DNA of 64,000 nucleotides, taken from contig NZ_CALPBY010000001.1 of NCBI RefSeq assembly GCF_943181405.1, positions 124,001 through 188,000 on the forward strand, read 5' to 3'. Made by a program: the position numbers and the translations under genes. The notes under the pieces are model-generated. The model had not been told where the DNA came from, made no database searches, and saw only the letters and a program-made list of their open reading frames with translations. Within the stretch, counting starts at the first letter, position 1. Each line of letters opens with the position of its first letter. This DNA is from Cellulosimicrobium sp. Marseille-Q4280 (GTDB lineage Bacteria > Actinomycetota > Actinomycetes > Actinomycetales > Cellulomonadaceae). Below, one piece after another: positions 1 to 8,603 of the stretch.

Positions 1-1
1 A

Positions 2-529
2 CGCGACAGCGAGATCGACGACTGGCTGCGCCCCGACCTCGACGTGCTGTTCTGCGGCATCAACCCGGGCCTGTACTCGGCGGCCGTCGGGCTGCCGTTC
101 GCCAACCCGGGCACCCGGTACTGGAAGGCGATGCACGCGGCCGGCTTCACCGACCGCGTGCTCGGCCCGTGGGAGCGCGACGTGTTCCTCGACGCGGGGC
201 TGGGCATGACGAACGTCGTGCGGCGCGCGACGGCCCGCGCGGACGAGCTCGCGCCCGAGGAGATCGTCGACGGCGGTCGTCGGCTCGTGGAGACGGCCGA
301 GACGTGGCGCCCGCGCTGGGTCGCGGTGCTCGGGCTGGGCGCGTACCGCACGGCGTTCGGCGACCGCCGTGCGACGACGGGCCCGCAGGAGCAGCGCATC
401 GGCCCGGCGCGCGTGTGGCTGCTGCCCAACCCCAGCGGGCTCAACGCGCACCACACGGTCGCGACGCTCGGGGCGGTGTACGCGGAGCTGCGCGAGGCGG
501 CGGGGCTGCCGGACCGCCGTCGGGCCTGA
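2..529 (+). CDS. mug: G/U mismatch-specific uracil-DNA glycosylase, 5'-truncated
   Basis: Base-excision repair enzyme of the Mug/TDG family, which removes uracil (or thymine) from G:U/G:T mismatches. The reading frame is open to the left edge (R-D-S-E-I-D-D-W-L-R before the first GTG at 44), so the N-terminus lies outside the window. The family's catalytic block GINPG followed by FANPGTRYW is present, as is the second block NPSGLNAHH, which matches the NPSGL loop of Mug. About 175 residues are visible, close to full length for the family. The assignment is firm. The GTG at 44 is probably internal, because sequence before it still looks like the family. Confidence 0.93.
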   Translation, partial: RDSEIDDWLRPDLDVLFCGINPGLYSAAVGLPFANPGTRYWKAMHAAGFTDRVLGPWERDVFLDAGLGMTNVVRRATARADELAPEEIVDGGRRLVETAETWRPRWVAVLGLGAYRTAFGDRRATTGPQEQRIGPARVWLLPNPSGLNAHHTVATLGAVYAELREAAGLPDRRRA

Positions 530-677
530 CGCCGCGCTCCTGGCGGGGCCTGGCCCGGCGCAGCCGGCCGCCGCGGGGCCTAGCAGTACCCGCCGGCCCG
601 ACCAGCCTGCCGACCAAGCGGCCCGACCAGCCCGCCCGACCTCCGGACCGGAGCGCGCGAGCGCAACAGGGCGTGCC

Positions 678-690
678 TACCGTCGACAGC
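678..690 (+). promoter_or_regulatory. -10 element of leaderless promoter
   Basis: TACCGT at 678-683 lies 7 nt before the ATG at 691. No Shine-Dalgarno sequence is present, so the transcript probably starts at the ATG. No convincing -35 box is visible. Confidence 0.45.
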
Positions 691-1053
691 ATGGACGCCC
701 AGGGAACCGCTCAGGGGTTCTTCGACCGCTACACGCGAGCGCTGCTGGACCGCGACGAGGAGGCGCTCGCCGACCTGTACGCCGTGCCGGCGCTCATCGC
801 GTTCCCCCAGCAGTCGCTCGCGGTGGCCGACCGCTCGCAGACCGCCGCCTTCTTCTCCTCGGCCTTCGGCCAGTACGAGGGCGTCGAGGACACGAGCGCG
901 GACATCACGGTGATCGCGGAGGCCCCGCACAGCATCTGGGCGGACGTCACGTGGCATCACGACAACGGCATGACGGAGCGGTTCGTCTACCAGCTCCTCG
1001 ACACCGGCGACCGCTGGCAGATCGGCGTCCTCACGCCGCTGCCCACCGACTGA
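691..1053 (+). CDS. SnoaL-like / NTF2-superfamily small protein
   Basis: A 120-residue cytoplasmic protein with the helix-then-sheet pattern of NTF2/SnoaL folds. An N-terminal helix (FFDRYTRALLDRDEEALADLY) is followed by strands ending in ADVTWHHDNGMTERFVYQLL and DRWQIGVLTPL. No catalytic Asp/His set can be assigned by eye, so it may be a ligand-binding rather than an enzymatic member. The ATG at 691 was chosen because a TACCGT -10 box sits 7 nt upstream and the longer frame upstream is low-complexity R/A/P shadow. It is convergent with the FAD monooxygenase, only 9 nt away. Confidence 0.7.
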   Translation: MDAQGTAQGFFDRYTRALLDRDEEALADLYAVPALIAFPQQSLAVADRSQTAAFFSSAFGQYEGVEDTSADITVIAEAPHSIWADVTWHHDNGMTERFVYQLLDTGDRWQIGVLTPLPTD

Positions 1054-1062
1054 CGATTGCCG

Positions 1063-2358
1063 TCACGCCCCGCCCGGCGTCGGCGACCGCCAGCCCATGA
1101 CGCCGTCGAGCGCGCGCGTCCCGAGCGACGCCGCCCACGTCCCGGCCGCTCGCGCCCCGAGGTCTCGGGCGCCGGTCAGCACGGGCGACGTCCATCGCGT
1201 CGGGACGGCGACCTGCGCGGACAGTTTCATGACTTTCTCGACCCGCGGCCGTCGCTCGGCCGACCACTCCTGCAGCGCCGACGCGACGTCGAGCCCACCC
1301 GACCGGCGTGCCGCCGAGGCTGGCACGCGCGCGCCCAGCACCACCGCGTCCTCGAGCGCCTGGCACCCGCCCTGCCCGACGTTCGGCAGCATCGCGTGCG
1401 CCGCGTCGCCGACGAGCGCGACGCGTCCGGTCGCGAGCGTCGCCGGGGGAGCGGGCAGGCAGCGGAGCGCGTGCCGCAGCGTCTGCGCGGGGTCGACGGA
1501 CGCGAGCAGCTCCGGGATCGGCGCGTGCCAGTCGGCGAGGCGCGCGCGGAGCTCGTCGAAGGACTCCGGCACGCCCGCCGCGTCGGCGACCGAGACGTAG
1601 GAGTACACCCGACCGTCGGCGAGCGGCACGATCCCGACGACGATCCCGCGGCCCCAGGTCTCGCCCCCGACGATGTCCGTCCGGGCCGGAGCGACGAGCC
1701 GCCACGCCGTCGACCCACCGTGCACGGGCCGCGGCGCGTCCGGCCACCACCGCGTCCGGGTGGGCGAGTCGATGCCGTCCGCCGCGACCACGAGGTCGGC
1801 CTCGACCTCCTCGCCCGACGCCGCGGCGTCGGGCGCGTCCGTCCCCGCCGGCCCCGCGCCGTCGCGCACGTCTCCTCCCGCGGGACCCGCGGCGTCGGCC
1901 ACGTCCCCACCTGGCGACCCCGCGGCGTCGGACACCCGGACCACCGCGGGTCGCCCGCCGTCCCCGGCGTGCACGACGGCGGCGCTCGTCCCGAGCCGCA
2001 GCGCACCGTCGGGCAGGGCGTCCGCGAGCATGCCGACGAGCTGCGCGCGGTGCAGGACGAGCGTCTGGTCGCCGAACCGTGCGCCGGCGTCCGCCGTGTC
2101 CGCGCGCACGAGCCACCGGCCGTCGGGGCGGCGCATGCCGACCTCGCCCTGGAGGGTCGACAGCTCGCGCAGCGCGTCGCCGAGGCCGAGCGCGCCGAGC
2201 GCGCGCACCGCGTTGGGCGCGACGGCGATCCCGGCGCCGACGGGCTCGAGAGACGTCGCGCGCTCCAGCACCGTGACGTCCCAGCCGCCGCGCGCGAGCG
2301 CGACCGCGGACGCCAGCCCGCCGATGCCGCCGCCGATCACGACGGCCCGCGCGGTCAC
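1063..2358 (-). CDS. FAD-dependent monooxygenase (PHBH/UbiH-type)
   Basis: Class A flavoprotein monooxygenase of 431 residues. The Rossmann GxGxxG is VIGGGIGGLASAVALARGG at about residues 7-25, followed by TVLER. The second motif, VAADGIDS, is near residue 205, and the GD motif GRVALVGDAAHAMLPNVGQGG lies near 330. Such enzymes hydroxylate aromatic or ring substrates with NAD(P)H and O2; the substrate cannot be read from sequence. Residues about 165-195 are an unusual Gly/Pro/Asp-rich insertion with a repeating GPAGxDxxDAA pattern, probably a surface loop expanded by tandem duplication. GTG at 2358 was chosen because it starts the flavin fold directly; upstream in-frame codons lack homologous character. 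Confidence 0.85.
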   Translation of the reverse strand: MTARAVVIGGGIGGLASAVALARGGWDVTVLERATSLEPVGAGIAVAPNAVRALGALGLGDALRELSTLQGEVGMRRPDGRWLVRADTADAGARFGDQTLVLHRAQLVGMLADALPDGALRLGTSAAVVHAGDGGRPAVVRVSDAAGSPGGDVADAAGPAGGDVRDGAGPAGTDAPDAAASGEEVEADLVVAADGIDSPTRTRWWPDAPRPVHGGSTAWRLVAPARTDIVGGETWGRGIVVGIVPLADGRVYSYVSVADAAGVPESFDELRARLADWHAPIPELLASVDPAQTLRHALRCLPAPPATLATGRVALVGDAAHAMLPNVGQGGCQALEDAVVLGARVPASAARRSGGLDVASALQEWSAERRPRVEKVMKLSAQVAVPTRWTSPVLTGARDLGARAAGTWAASLGTRALDGVMGWRSPTPGGA

Positions 2359-2469
2359 CGTCGTCCGTCCTGAGGTGCAGTCACCCGCAGACCGTACCGT
2401 CCGCCACGGCGCCTCCACCCCGACTCCGTCGGTGGTCGATATCGCAGTGTTTGCTCTTGCCCGAATGTG

Positions 2470-2498
2470 TTGACTCGTGTGCGTTCGCCAGGGACACT
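2470..2498 (+). promoter_or_regulatory. Candidate promoter for GH43 gene
   Basis: TTGACT at 2470-2475 is 17 nt from GACACT at 2493-2498, about 60 nt upstream of the GH43 ATG. The -35 is good and the -10 weak. The surrounding block is conspicuously T-rich for this genome. Confidence 0.35.
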
Positions 2499-2558
2499 CA
2501 GATTCCCAGGGACGACGCTGCCCCGGGGACACCGCCCCTCACCGTCGAGAGGACACCG

Positions 2559-4754
2559 ATGAGGCCACGCGCCCGGTCCACCCGTTCCCTGCCCTCGCTC
2601 GCCGCGCTCGCGACGAGCGCTCTCGTCGCGCTCGGCCTCGTCGCGTCCGCGACGACCGCCACCGCGGCCGCCCCGAGCACCGCGACCACAGGGCCCGTCG
2701 CAGCGCAGGCCGCTGCCGACGCGACGCCCGTGATCGCACCCGTGATCGACGACAACTTCCCCGACCCCGACATCCTGCTCGTCGACGGCGTCTACCACGC
2801 GTACGCGACGAACTCCGGCGGCGACAACGTCCAGCACCGGACGTCGACGGACCTCGTGACGTGGACCGAGCAGCCCGACGCCGCGCCCGAGCTCGGCGCC
2901 TGGGTGGGGGAGTGCAGCTTCAGCCCGGGCGGCGCGACGGACCGGTGCGTCTGGGCGCCCGAGGTGGCCGCGGTGGAGGGCGGCTACGCGCTCTACTACA
3001 CGGCGCGCGACGCGACGACGGTGCGCCAGTGCATCGGCCTCGCGCTGTCCGACACCCCGGACGGACCGTTCGTGCCCGTCGGCGACGACCCGATCGTCTG
3101 CCCCAACGGCGAGGACGGCACGCAGGACCTCGGCGGCGCGATCGACGCCGGCACGTTCCACGACGGCGACCAGCTCTGGCTGCTGTGGAAGGCCGACGGC
3201 AACTGCTGCACGGGCAAGACGGCGATCATCTACGCCCAGCCCCTCTCGGCCGACGGCACGACGCTCACCGGTCCGGCGACGGAGCTCATCCGTGTCGACC
3301 GCGCGAACGAGGGTCGCGTCGTCGAGGCGCCGACGATCGTCGAGCGCGACGGCACGTACTACCTCATCTACTCCGCCAACGACTTCTACGGCGGCGCCTA
3401 CCGGACGGCCTACGCGACGTCGGACAGCGTGACCGGGCCCTACACCAAGGCCACCACGGAGCTCATGACGAGCGACCGCTTCCGGGGCGACGTGCGCGGC
3501 CCGGGCGGCCAGGACGTCGTGACGACGCCCGACGGTGGCACCGCGATCGTCTTCCACGGCTGGAACGAGGCGTTCACGTACCGCGCGATGTACCTCAGCG
3601 ACCTCGAGTGGTCGGAGGACGGCGTGCCGTCGGTCGCCGCCGCGTCCGACCGCTACCAGGCCGAGGACGGCGTCGTGACGAACGCGCGCGTCGTGCAGGA
3701 CGGCAGCGCGTCGGGGCTCGCCAAGGTCGGCGGGCTCGACTTCGCGGACAGCTCGATCACGGTCGAGGTCTACGCCGAGGAGGCCGGCCCGGCTCTTCTG
3801 GGCGTCCGGTACGCGAACGGCTCGACGGACGGCGCCGAGCGCGTGCCGTCGACCCACACGATGACGGTCAACGGCGAGGACGCCGGGACCGTGACGTTCG
3901 CCCACACGACGTGGGGGAACTGGCAGACGGTCGAGCACGTCGCCGAGCTGGACGCCGGCTGGAACACCGTCACGCTGACCCGTGCCACGTTCTTCGCCGA
4001 GATCGACGCGATCGACGTGTTCCCCGTCCTCGACGAGCCGCGGACCGTCGTCCCGCCGGTGATCCCCGACGACGCGACGCGGTACGAGTTCGAGGACGGC
4101 GTGATCGTGCGCGGCTCCGTGGGCACCGCTGCCGGCGCGTCGGGCGGCGAGAAGGTCGGCGGCCTCGACTTCGCCGACAGCTCCGTGACGCTCCAGGTCC
4201 AGGCCGAGGAGGCGGGGCCGTACACGCTCGCCGTGCGGTTCGCGAACGGGTCGGAGCGCGGGGGGTACACGCTCTCGTCGACCGACTTCGTCACCGTCAA
4301 CGGCGAGGACGCCGGGGTCGTCACCTTCCCGCACACGACGTGGGGCAACTGGCAGAGCGTCGAGCACGACGTCGAGCTCCAGGCCGGGCTCAACACCGTG
4401 ACCTTCACGCGCGGCACCTGGTACACCGAGCTCGACGCGCTCGACGTCTACCCGCGCGAGGAGCCGCCGACGGAGATCGACGTCGCGGTGACCGCGCAGA
4501 CCCGCTGCCTCGGCAACGCGGCCTTCGTCGCGGTGCGGGCGACCAACGACGGGGACGAGGCGCTCGCGCTGACGCTCTCGACGCCGTTCGGCGACAAGAG
4601 CTTCGCCCAGGTGGAGCCCGGCAAGAACGCGTACCAGTCCTTCAAGGTGCGCGGCACGGGGGCGGCAGGGGAGGCCACGGTCACCGCGACCGCCCCGGAC
4701 GGGACGTCGCAGACGTTCACCGCGGCCTACGACGCGCCGAGCTGCGGCGCCTGA
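2559..4754 (+). CDS. Secreted glycoside hydrolase family 43 with two CBM6/35-like modules
   Basis: Exported 731-residue enzyme, probably an arabinan/xylan-active GH43. A Sec signal peptide (twin Arg region, hydrophobic core, TATAAA) covers residues 1-37. The five-bladed propeller starts at DDNFPDPDIL (about 63-72), holding the GH43 general base Asp. The motif EAPTIVERDGTYYLIYS near 255 holds the general acid Glu. Two beta-sandwich modules follow, opening with YQAEDGVV (about 366) and YEFEDGVI (about 509), each with TVNGEDAG and HTTWGNWQ, as in CBM35/CBM6. Residues about 643-731 form a Cys-paired module also found in the phosphatase at 18097 and the peptidase at 29824. ATG 2559 has a GAGAGGA ribosome site. 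Substrate is inferred from family only. Confidence 0.9.
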   Translation: MRPRARSTRSLPSLAALATSALVALGLVASATTATAAAPSTATTGPVAAQAAADATPVIAPVIDDNFPDPDILLVDGVYHAYATNSGGDNVQHRTSTDLVTWTEQPDAAPELGAWVGECSFSPGGATDRCVWAPEVAAVEGGYALYYTARDATTVRQCIGLALSDTPDGPFVPVGDDPIVCPNGEDGTQDLGGAIDAGTFHDGDQLWLLWKADGNCCTGKTAIIYAQPLSADGTTLTGPATELIRVDRANEGRVVEAPTIVERDGTYYLIYSANDFYGGAYRTAYATSDSVTGPYTKATTELMTSDRFRGDVRGPGGQDVVTTPDGGTAIVFHGWNEAFTYRAMYLSDLEWSEDGVPSVAAASDRYQAEDGVVTNARVVQDGSASGLAKVGGLDFADSSITVEVYAEEAGPALLGVRYANGSTDGAERVPSTHTMTVNGEDAGTVTFAHTTWGNWQTVEHVAELDAGWNTVTLTRATFFAEIDAIDVFPVLDEPRTVVPPVIPDDATRYEFEDGVIVRGSVGTAAGASGGEKVGGLDFADSSVTLQVQAEEAGPYTLAVRFANGSERGGYTLSSTDFVTVNGEDAGVVTFPHTTWGNWQSVEHDVELQAGLNTVTFTRGTWYTELDALDVYPREEPPTEIDVAVTAQTRCLGNAAFVAVRATNDGDEALALTLSTPFGDKSFAQVEPGKNAYQSFKVRGTGAAGEATVTATAPDGTSQTFTAAYDAPSCGA

Positions 4755-4776
4755 CGCAGCCGACGAGCACTACCCG

Positions 4777-4817
4777 CGAGCCCGGCGGCCCCTCACGACG
4801 AGGGGCCGCCGGGCTCG
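4777..4817. terminator. Bidirectional hairpin terminator
   Basis: A perfect inverted repeat with arms 4777-4794 and 4800-4817 (GAGCCCGGCGGCCCCTC and complement) and a 5-nt ACGAC loop. It sits between the convergent GH43 and RNase Z genes and overlaps the RNase Z stop codon. No U-tract follows, which is usual in high-GC actinobacteria. Confidence 0.7.
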
Positions 4818-5836
4818 TCCGTGCCCACCGGGCGGGACGCGTCGTCGTGCCGGTGGACGCCGGGCTGGTCGACGCCGGGCTGGTCGACTCCGCGCTGGTG
4901 GGCGCTGCGGCGCCGGGGGACCGGCACGCGGTCGAGGTCCTGCGCGACGGTGAGGTCGCCGTCGAACACGGCGCGGGCCTCGCGCTCGAACTCGCGCGGG
5001 TCGGTGTAGCGCTGCGAGAAGTGCGTGAGGACAAGGTGCCGCACGCCGGCCTCGGCCGCGACCTTCGCCGCCTGGAACGCCGTGAGGTGTCCCCAGCGTT
5101 CCGCCTGGTCGAGGTCGCGGTCGAGGAACGTCGACTCGATGACGAGCAGGTCGACGCCCTCCGCGAGCTCGAGGACGGCGTCGCACAGGCGCGTGTCCAT
5201 GACGAACGCGAACGACTGGCCGGGGCGTGGCGCGCTCACGTCGTCCAGGGTGACGGTCCGGCCGTCCGGCGCGGTGACGACGCCGTCGCGCTGCAGCTGC
5301 CCGACGACCGGCCCCGCCAGACCGTGCCGCGCCAGGAGGGTGGGGTCGAGGCTGCGGCCGTCGGGCTCGTCGAGCCGGTATCCGACCGCCTCGAGCGTGT
5401 GATCCAGGCGGCGGTGGCTCAGCGTGAACCCGGGGTCGGGCCGGTCGGGTGACGGGGGGATCGTGCCGTCGGTCGTCAGCGGCTGCTCGAGGAGGTGGCT
5501 CCGGCGGTGGTGCGCCGACGCGTCGAGCAGGTGGTCGACCCACCGCTGGCCCGACGCCGGGTACGACACCGGGATCGTGTGCTGCACCCCGTCACCGCTG
5601 ATGCGCTGCGCGACGCCCGCGAGACCGAGGCTGTGGTCGCCGTGCAGGTGCGTGATCGCGACGCGCGTGACGTCCGTCGCGGAGACGCCTGCGAACGTCA
5701 TCTGCCGCTGCGTGCCCTCGCCGGGGTCGAAGAGGATCGCCTCGTCGTCCCAGAACAGCACGTACCCGTTGTGGTTCCGCGTCCGGGTCGGGACCATGCT
5801 GGCCGTTCCGAGGACCACGAGCTCCCTGCGCGACAT
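4793..5836 (-). CDS. rnz: Ribonuclease Z (tRNase Z, MBL fold)
   Basis: Metallo-beta-lactamase-fold endonuclease that trims tRNA 3' ends. [19 protein letters not shown] opens the fold, and the zinc motif [11 protein letters not shown] is near residue 64. Later metal ligands lie in FVMDTRLC and [13 protein letters not shown]. The C-terminus is odd: about 25 residues carry a tandem repeat [12 protein letters not shown] encoded by a 15-bp duplication (about 4866-4895), followed by a low-complexity tail not typical of RNase Z. ATG 5836 is preferred over GTG 5869 because the conserved start is there and CACCCT sits 6 nt upstream as a leaderless -10. Confidence 0.88.
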   Translation of the reverse strand: MSRRELVVLGTASMVPTRTRNHNGYVLFWDDEAILFDPGEGTQRQMTFAGVSATDVTRVAITHLHGDHSLGLAGVAQRISGDGVQHTIPVSYPASGQRWVDHLLDASAHHRRSHLLEQPLTTDGTIPPSPDRPDPGFTLSHRRLDHTLEAVGYRLDEPDGRSLDPTLLARHGLAGPVVGQLQRDGVVTAPDGRTVTLDDVSAPRPGQSFAFVMDTRLCDAVLELAEGVDLLVIESTFLDRDLDQAERWGHLTAFQAAKVAAEAGVRHLVLTHFSQRYTDPREFEREARAVFDGDLTVAQDLDRVPVPRRRSAHQRGVDQPGVDQPGVHRHDDASRPVGTDEPGGPSS

Positions 5837-5974
5837 GCCGACAGGGTGCCACGCGACGTCGTTGTCCACAGACCGAGAACACGGGTTCCGCCGGACGTCA
5901 CGGTTCGCTAGGTTCTGGGGCAGTTCGTGCGGCGCGGCCCGGATCCGGGCGCGCAGGGGGTCTCAGGGGGTTGC

Positions 5975-6604
5975 ATGCGTCTCGCGTCAGGTTCGTCGTC
6001 CCGTGCCCGACGGCGCGTGCTCAGCCTCGGTGTCGTCGTCGCCGTGGGGCTGGTTGTCGGTGGGTGCACGGGGGATGAGCCCGTCGAGCCCGAACCGTCG
6101 ACGAGCTCGGCCGAGGAGACGCCCGAGCCGACCGAAGAGCCCGAGCCCACACCGACCGAGACAGGCCCGGTGAAGCCTGAGCGCCCGGCGGCGATGGAGC
6201 GGGAGGATGCCGAGGGCGCGGCGGCCGCGGCGGAGTACTTCATCGAGCTCTACCCCTATGTCATGGCGACGGGCGACACAACTGAGTGGCGGGCGATGTC
6301 CCACGAGACATGTGAGCCGTGTTCCGGATTCATCGATCAGGCCAGCACTATCGCCAGTCGCGGTGATGTCTTCGACGGTGGTGAGATCTCGGCCGAGGTG
6401 CCCGAGCCCGAGCGATACATCCGCGATGAAACCACAGGGATCTTTCCGCTCGATGTCCAATACAGCCAGGATGCGATGAAGATTCTGAGCTCGGCGGGGG
6501 AGGAACTCTTCTCATCAGACAAGACGTCGAACGAGAGGCGCGTCGAGATGGGGCTGCGCAATGGCGAGTGGGTTGTCGTAACGATCGCGGAGATTCCAGC
6601 GTGA
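5975..6604 (+). CDS. DUF6318-like lipoprotein
   Basis: A 209-residue membrane-anchored lipoprotein. The signal peptide ends in the lipobox VVGGC (Cys about residue 29), then an acidic Pro/Glu/Thr linker (residues 32-68) reaches a globular domain. The domain contains EYFIELYPYVMATGDTTEW and the motif CEPCSGFI, a Cys-x-x-Cys pair. This resembles the actinobacterial DUF6318 family; function unknown. ATG 5975 follows a purine-rich CAGGGGG. Its stop overlaps the GTG of the next gene (GTGA), so the two are probably translated together. Base composition falls to more A+T after about 6230, unlike most neighbours. Confidence 0.75.
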   Translation: MRLASGSSSRARRRVLSLGVVVAVGLVVGGCTGDEPVEPEPSTSSAEETPEPTEEPEPTPTETGPVKPERPAAMEREDAEGAAAAAEYFIELYPYVMATGDTTEWRAMSHETCEPCSGFIDQASTIASRGDVFDGGEISAEVPEPERYIRDETTGIFPLDVQYSQDAMKILSSAGEELFSSDKTSNERRVEMGLRNGEWVVVTIAEIPA

Positions 6605-7515
6605 CGACTCGCGCGGCACTACGCCGGACACCGATGATCGCGCGCTTCAGCGCGGCTGCGGTCGCGTTGGGGTTCACCCAAATTGGCGCGGCACCCGCTC
6701 TTGCAGTCGTGCCTGACTACACAGATTTCACCAGTGAGTCCAAGGGCGGCGCCATTCACACGCAGGCGGTCAGAGAAGCGACCCGTGGCGGTGGTGTCTT
6801 CGTCACCGCCGGCGCCGAGGACCCGCCCGATCGTTACTTCTCCGCGACGCCTGCGCTGTGCTCGCTCGTGACCAGCTTCGACGGTCCGTCGACGCGCTAC
6901 GACTTCGCATGTACCGAGGGCGAGCAGCTCGCCTACGAGGGCATCGAGTGCGGTCCGGACGAGTTCGCCGAGGGTGCGCTGTTCCGCGAGGTCCGGCAGC
7001 CGGACGGTTCGTGGGGTCCGCCGGAGCTCGTCGGTGACGAGGGCTGCATCACGCCCGCCGATCTGCTCGCCGAGGCGGAGCGCGAGTTCGCGACGCTGCC
7101 GATCGCGCCGTCGTCGATCGTCGTGCAGCCACCGGACGGCTGGACGCTCGTCAACGTCCCGACCATCACGTACACCGACTCCGCGGAGCAGACGTTCGAC
7201 GCCACGCTGCTCGGCATCCCGGTGCAGATCCGCGCGACGCCCGAGTCGTTCGCGTGGGACTACGCCGACGGCAGCGCGCCGCTCGTCACGTCCGACCCAG
7301 GCGGGCCGTACCCGGACCACACCGTGCACCACACCTACGAGCAGCCGGTCGAGTCGCTGACGATCGGGCTGACGACGTCCTGGTCCGGGCAATTCCGGAT
7401 CGCCGGCGCACCGACGTGGACGGACGTGCCCGGAACCGCGACGACGGCGAGCGCGGCCGAGCCGCTCCAGGTGTACGAGGCGCGCTCGCGTCTCGTCGCG
7501 GACCCCGTCGGCTGA
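6601..7515 (+). CDS. Secreted PKD-like domain protein
   Basis: A 304-residue exported protein translationally coupled to the lipoprotein upstream through a GTGA overlap. The signal peptide ends near ALA-VVPD. Residues about 50-140 contain four Cys (CSLV, FACT, IECG, GCIT), suggesting two disulfides. A C-terminal PKD-like beta-sandwich has the diagnostic FAWDYADGSAPLVTSDPG and HTYEQP pattern. Actinobacteria often pair such a protein with a DUF6318 lipoprotein, but the role is unknown. The two may form an extracytoplasmic complex, which is inference from coupling only. Confidence 0.7.
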   Translation: MTTRAALRRTPMIARFSAAAVALGFTQIGAAPALAVVPDYTDFTSESKGGAIHTQAVREATRGGGVFVTAGAEDPPDRYFSATPALCSLVTSFDGPSTRYDFACTEGEQLAYEGIECGPDEFAEGALFREVRQPDGSWGPPELVGDEGCITPADLLAEAEREFATLPIAPSSIVVQPPDGWTLVNVPTITYTDSAEQTFDATLLGIPVQIRATPESFAWDYADGSAPLVTSDPGGPYPDHTVHHTYEQPVESLTIGLTTSWSGQFRIAGAPTWTDVPGTATTASAAEPLQVYEARSRLVADPVG

Positions 7516-7706
7516 CGGGGGCCGGCCCGAGGAACGGTCGCGGCTCGTAGCGGCACCCCTCGACACCCCTCGCTGCTCACTGGACACCCCGCCCTGCTCA
7601 CGGGTCCCCTCCGGCACCATGGCGGCGCCCTCTCGGTGCCTCCGGTGCCGTCTCGTTCGCCCCTTTCGTCGCACCGGCTGTCGAGGCATGCGGGGGTTCC
7701 GGACCA

Positions 7707-7727
7707 TAGGGTGGTGGGGTACCCCAC
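7707..7727 (+). promoter_or_regulatory. -10 box plus perfect 14-bp palindrome
   Basis: TAGGGT (7707-7712) is followed by the perfect palindrome GTGGGGTACCCCAC (7714-7727), just before the histidine phosphatase ATG at 7741. It could be an operator overlapping the transcription start. The cognate regulator is unknown. Confidence 0.4.
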
Positions 7728-7740
7728 GAACCGGAGAACC

Positions 7741-8424
7741 ATGCGCCTGCTGCTCGTCCGTCACGGACAGACCCCGTCCAACGTCGCCGGTCTGCTCGAC
7801 ACCGGCCACCCCGGCCCCGGGCTCACGGCGCTGGGTGCGCGCCAGGCCGCGGCGCTCCCCGACGCGCTCTCGGAGCGGGTGATCGATGGCATCGCCGTCT
7901 CGACCCTCGTGCGCACGCACCAGACCGCCTCACCGCTCGCGGAGCACCGTCAGCTCGAACCGCTCGAGCTGGACGGGTTCCGCGAGGTCGAGGCCGGCGA
8001 CCTGGAGATGTCCGACCGGCACGAGGACCACCTGCTCTACCTCGAGACGGTGTTCGCGTGGGGTGGTGGCAACCTCACGCGTCGGATGCCGGGCGGCCCG
8101 TACGGGACCGAGTTCGTGGCGCGCTTCGACGACGCGGTCGCGAAGGTCGCGGCAACGGGCTGGCAGACGGCCGTCGTCCTCTCCCACGGGGCTGCCATCC
8201 GCTCGTGGACGAGCGTCCGCGCCGAGGGCGTCGACCTGCACGCCATGGCCTACACGCCGCTCGAGAACACGGGCCTCGTCGAGGTCGAGGGTGACCCGGA
8301 GAACGGCTGGCGCTACGTCGGCATGAGCGCCGGCCCCCTCGGTGGTCACGTCCTGGCGGACGAGCTCGCCGACGACCCGACCGGAGAGTCCGTCGCCGAG
8401 GAGCGCGCCGACGCCGAGTCCTGA
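7741..8424 (+). CDS. Histidine phosphatase family protein (phosphoglycerate mutase-like)
   Basis: A 227-residue phosphatase/mutase-fold protein. The phospho-histidine motif LLLVRHGQTPSN is at residues 3-14, the Arg motif STLVRTHQTA at about 54, and the second catalytic His in LSHGAAIRSW at about 150. Family members dephosphorylate diverse small molecules, so the substrate is open. The last 30 residues are acidic low-complexity sequence. ATG 7741 has CCGGAGAA as ribosome site. A second, unrelated family member lies at 39739-40386. Confidence 0.85.
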   Translation: MRLLLVRHGQTPSNVAGLLDTGHPGPGLTALGARQAAALPDALSERVIDGIAVSTLVRTHQTASPLAEHRQLEPLELDGFREVEAGDLEMSDRHEDHLLYLETVFAWGGGNLTRRMPGGPYGTEFVARFDDAVAKVAATGWQTAVVLSHGAAIRSWTSVRAEGVDLHAMAYTPLENTGLVEVEGDPENGWRYVGMSAGPLGGHVLADELADDPTGESVAEERADAES

Positions 8425-8481
8425 CGCGCGCTTCTCCCGCGAGCGGCCGCGCCGAGGGGCGCTCCTCGCCCGGGCGGAGCA

Positions 8482-8550
8482 GCGAGATCGGCAGGCGCGC
8501 GTGAGACCGGTCCTTCGTCGTGCCGATCTCGCGGCGAGCTGCCGATCTCG
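8482..8550. repeat. Inverted repeat with an extra half-site
   Basis: GCGAGATCGGCA (8482-8493) pairs with TGCCGATCTCGC (8521-8532), and a third copy TGCCGATCTCG follows at 8540-8550. It lies downstream of the histidine phosphatase and upstream of the kynurenine promoter. It could be a terminator or a degenerate repetitive extragenic palindrome. Confidence 0.5.
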
Positions 8551-8576
8551 AAAGGCATTGCACACTTCTGGCTCTC

Positions 8577-8597
8577 GTCACGTCTGTGACATACGCT
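8577..8597 (+). promoter_or_regulatory. Kynurenine operon promoter/operator
   Basis: GTCAC-N4-GTGAC (8577-8590) directly abuts TACGCT (8592-8597), a -10 element 6 nt before the kynA ATG at 8604. This predicts a leaderless mRNA. The palindrome is a candidate binding site for the PaaX-type regulator encoded at the operon's end. Confidence 0.5.
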
Positions 8598-8603
8598 CGG
8601 CGG

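Noticed and set aside
2477-5452. 991-codon plus-strand frame over GH43 and RNase Z
   Set aside because: Arg/Gly-rich shadow of the GH43 gene in another frame, then antisense to rnz; no start signal or motif.
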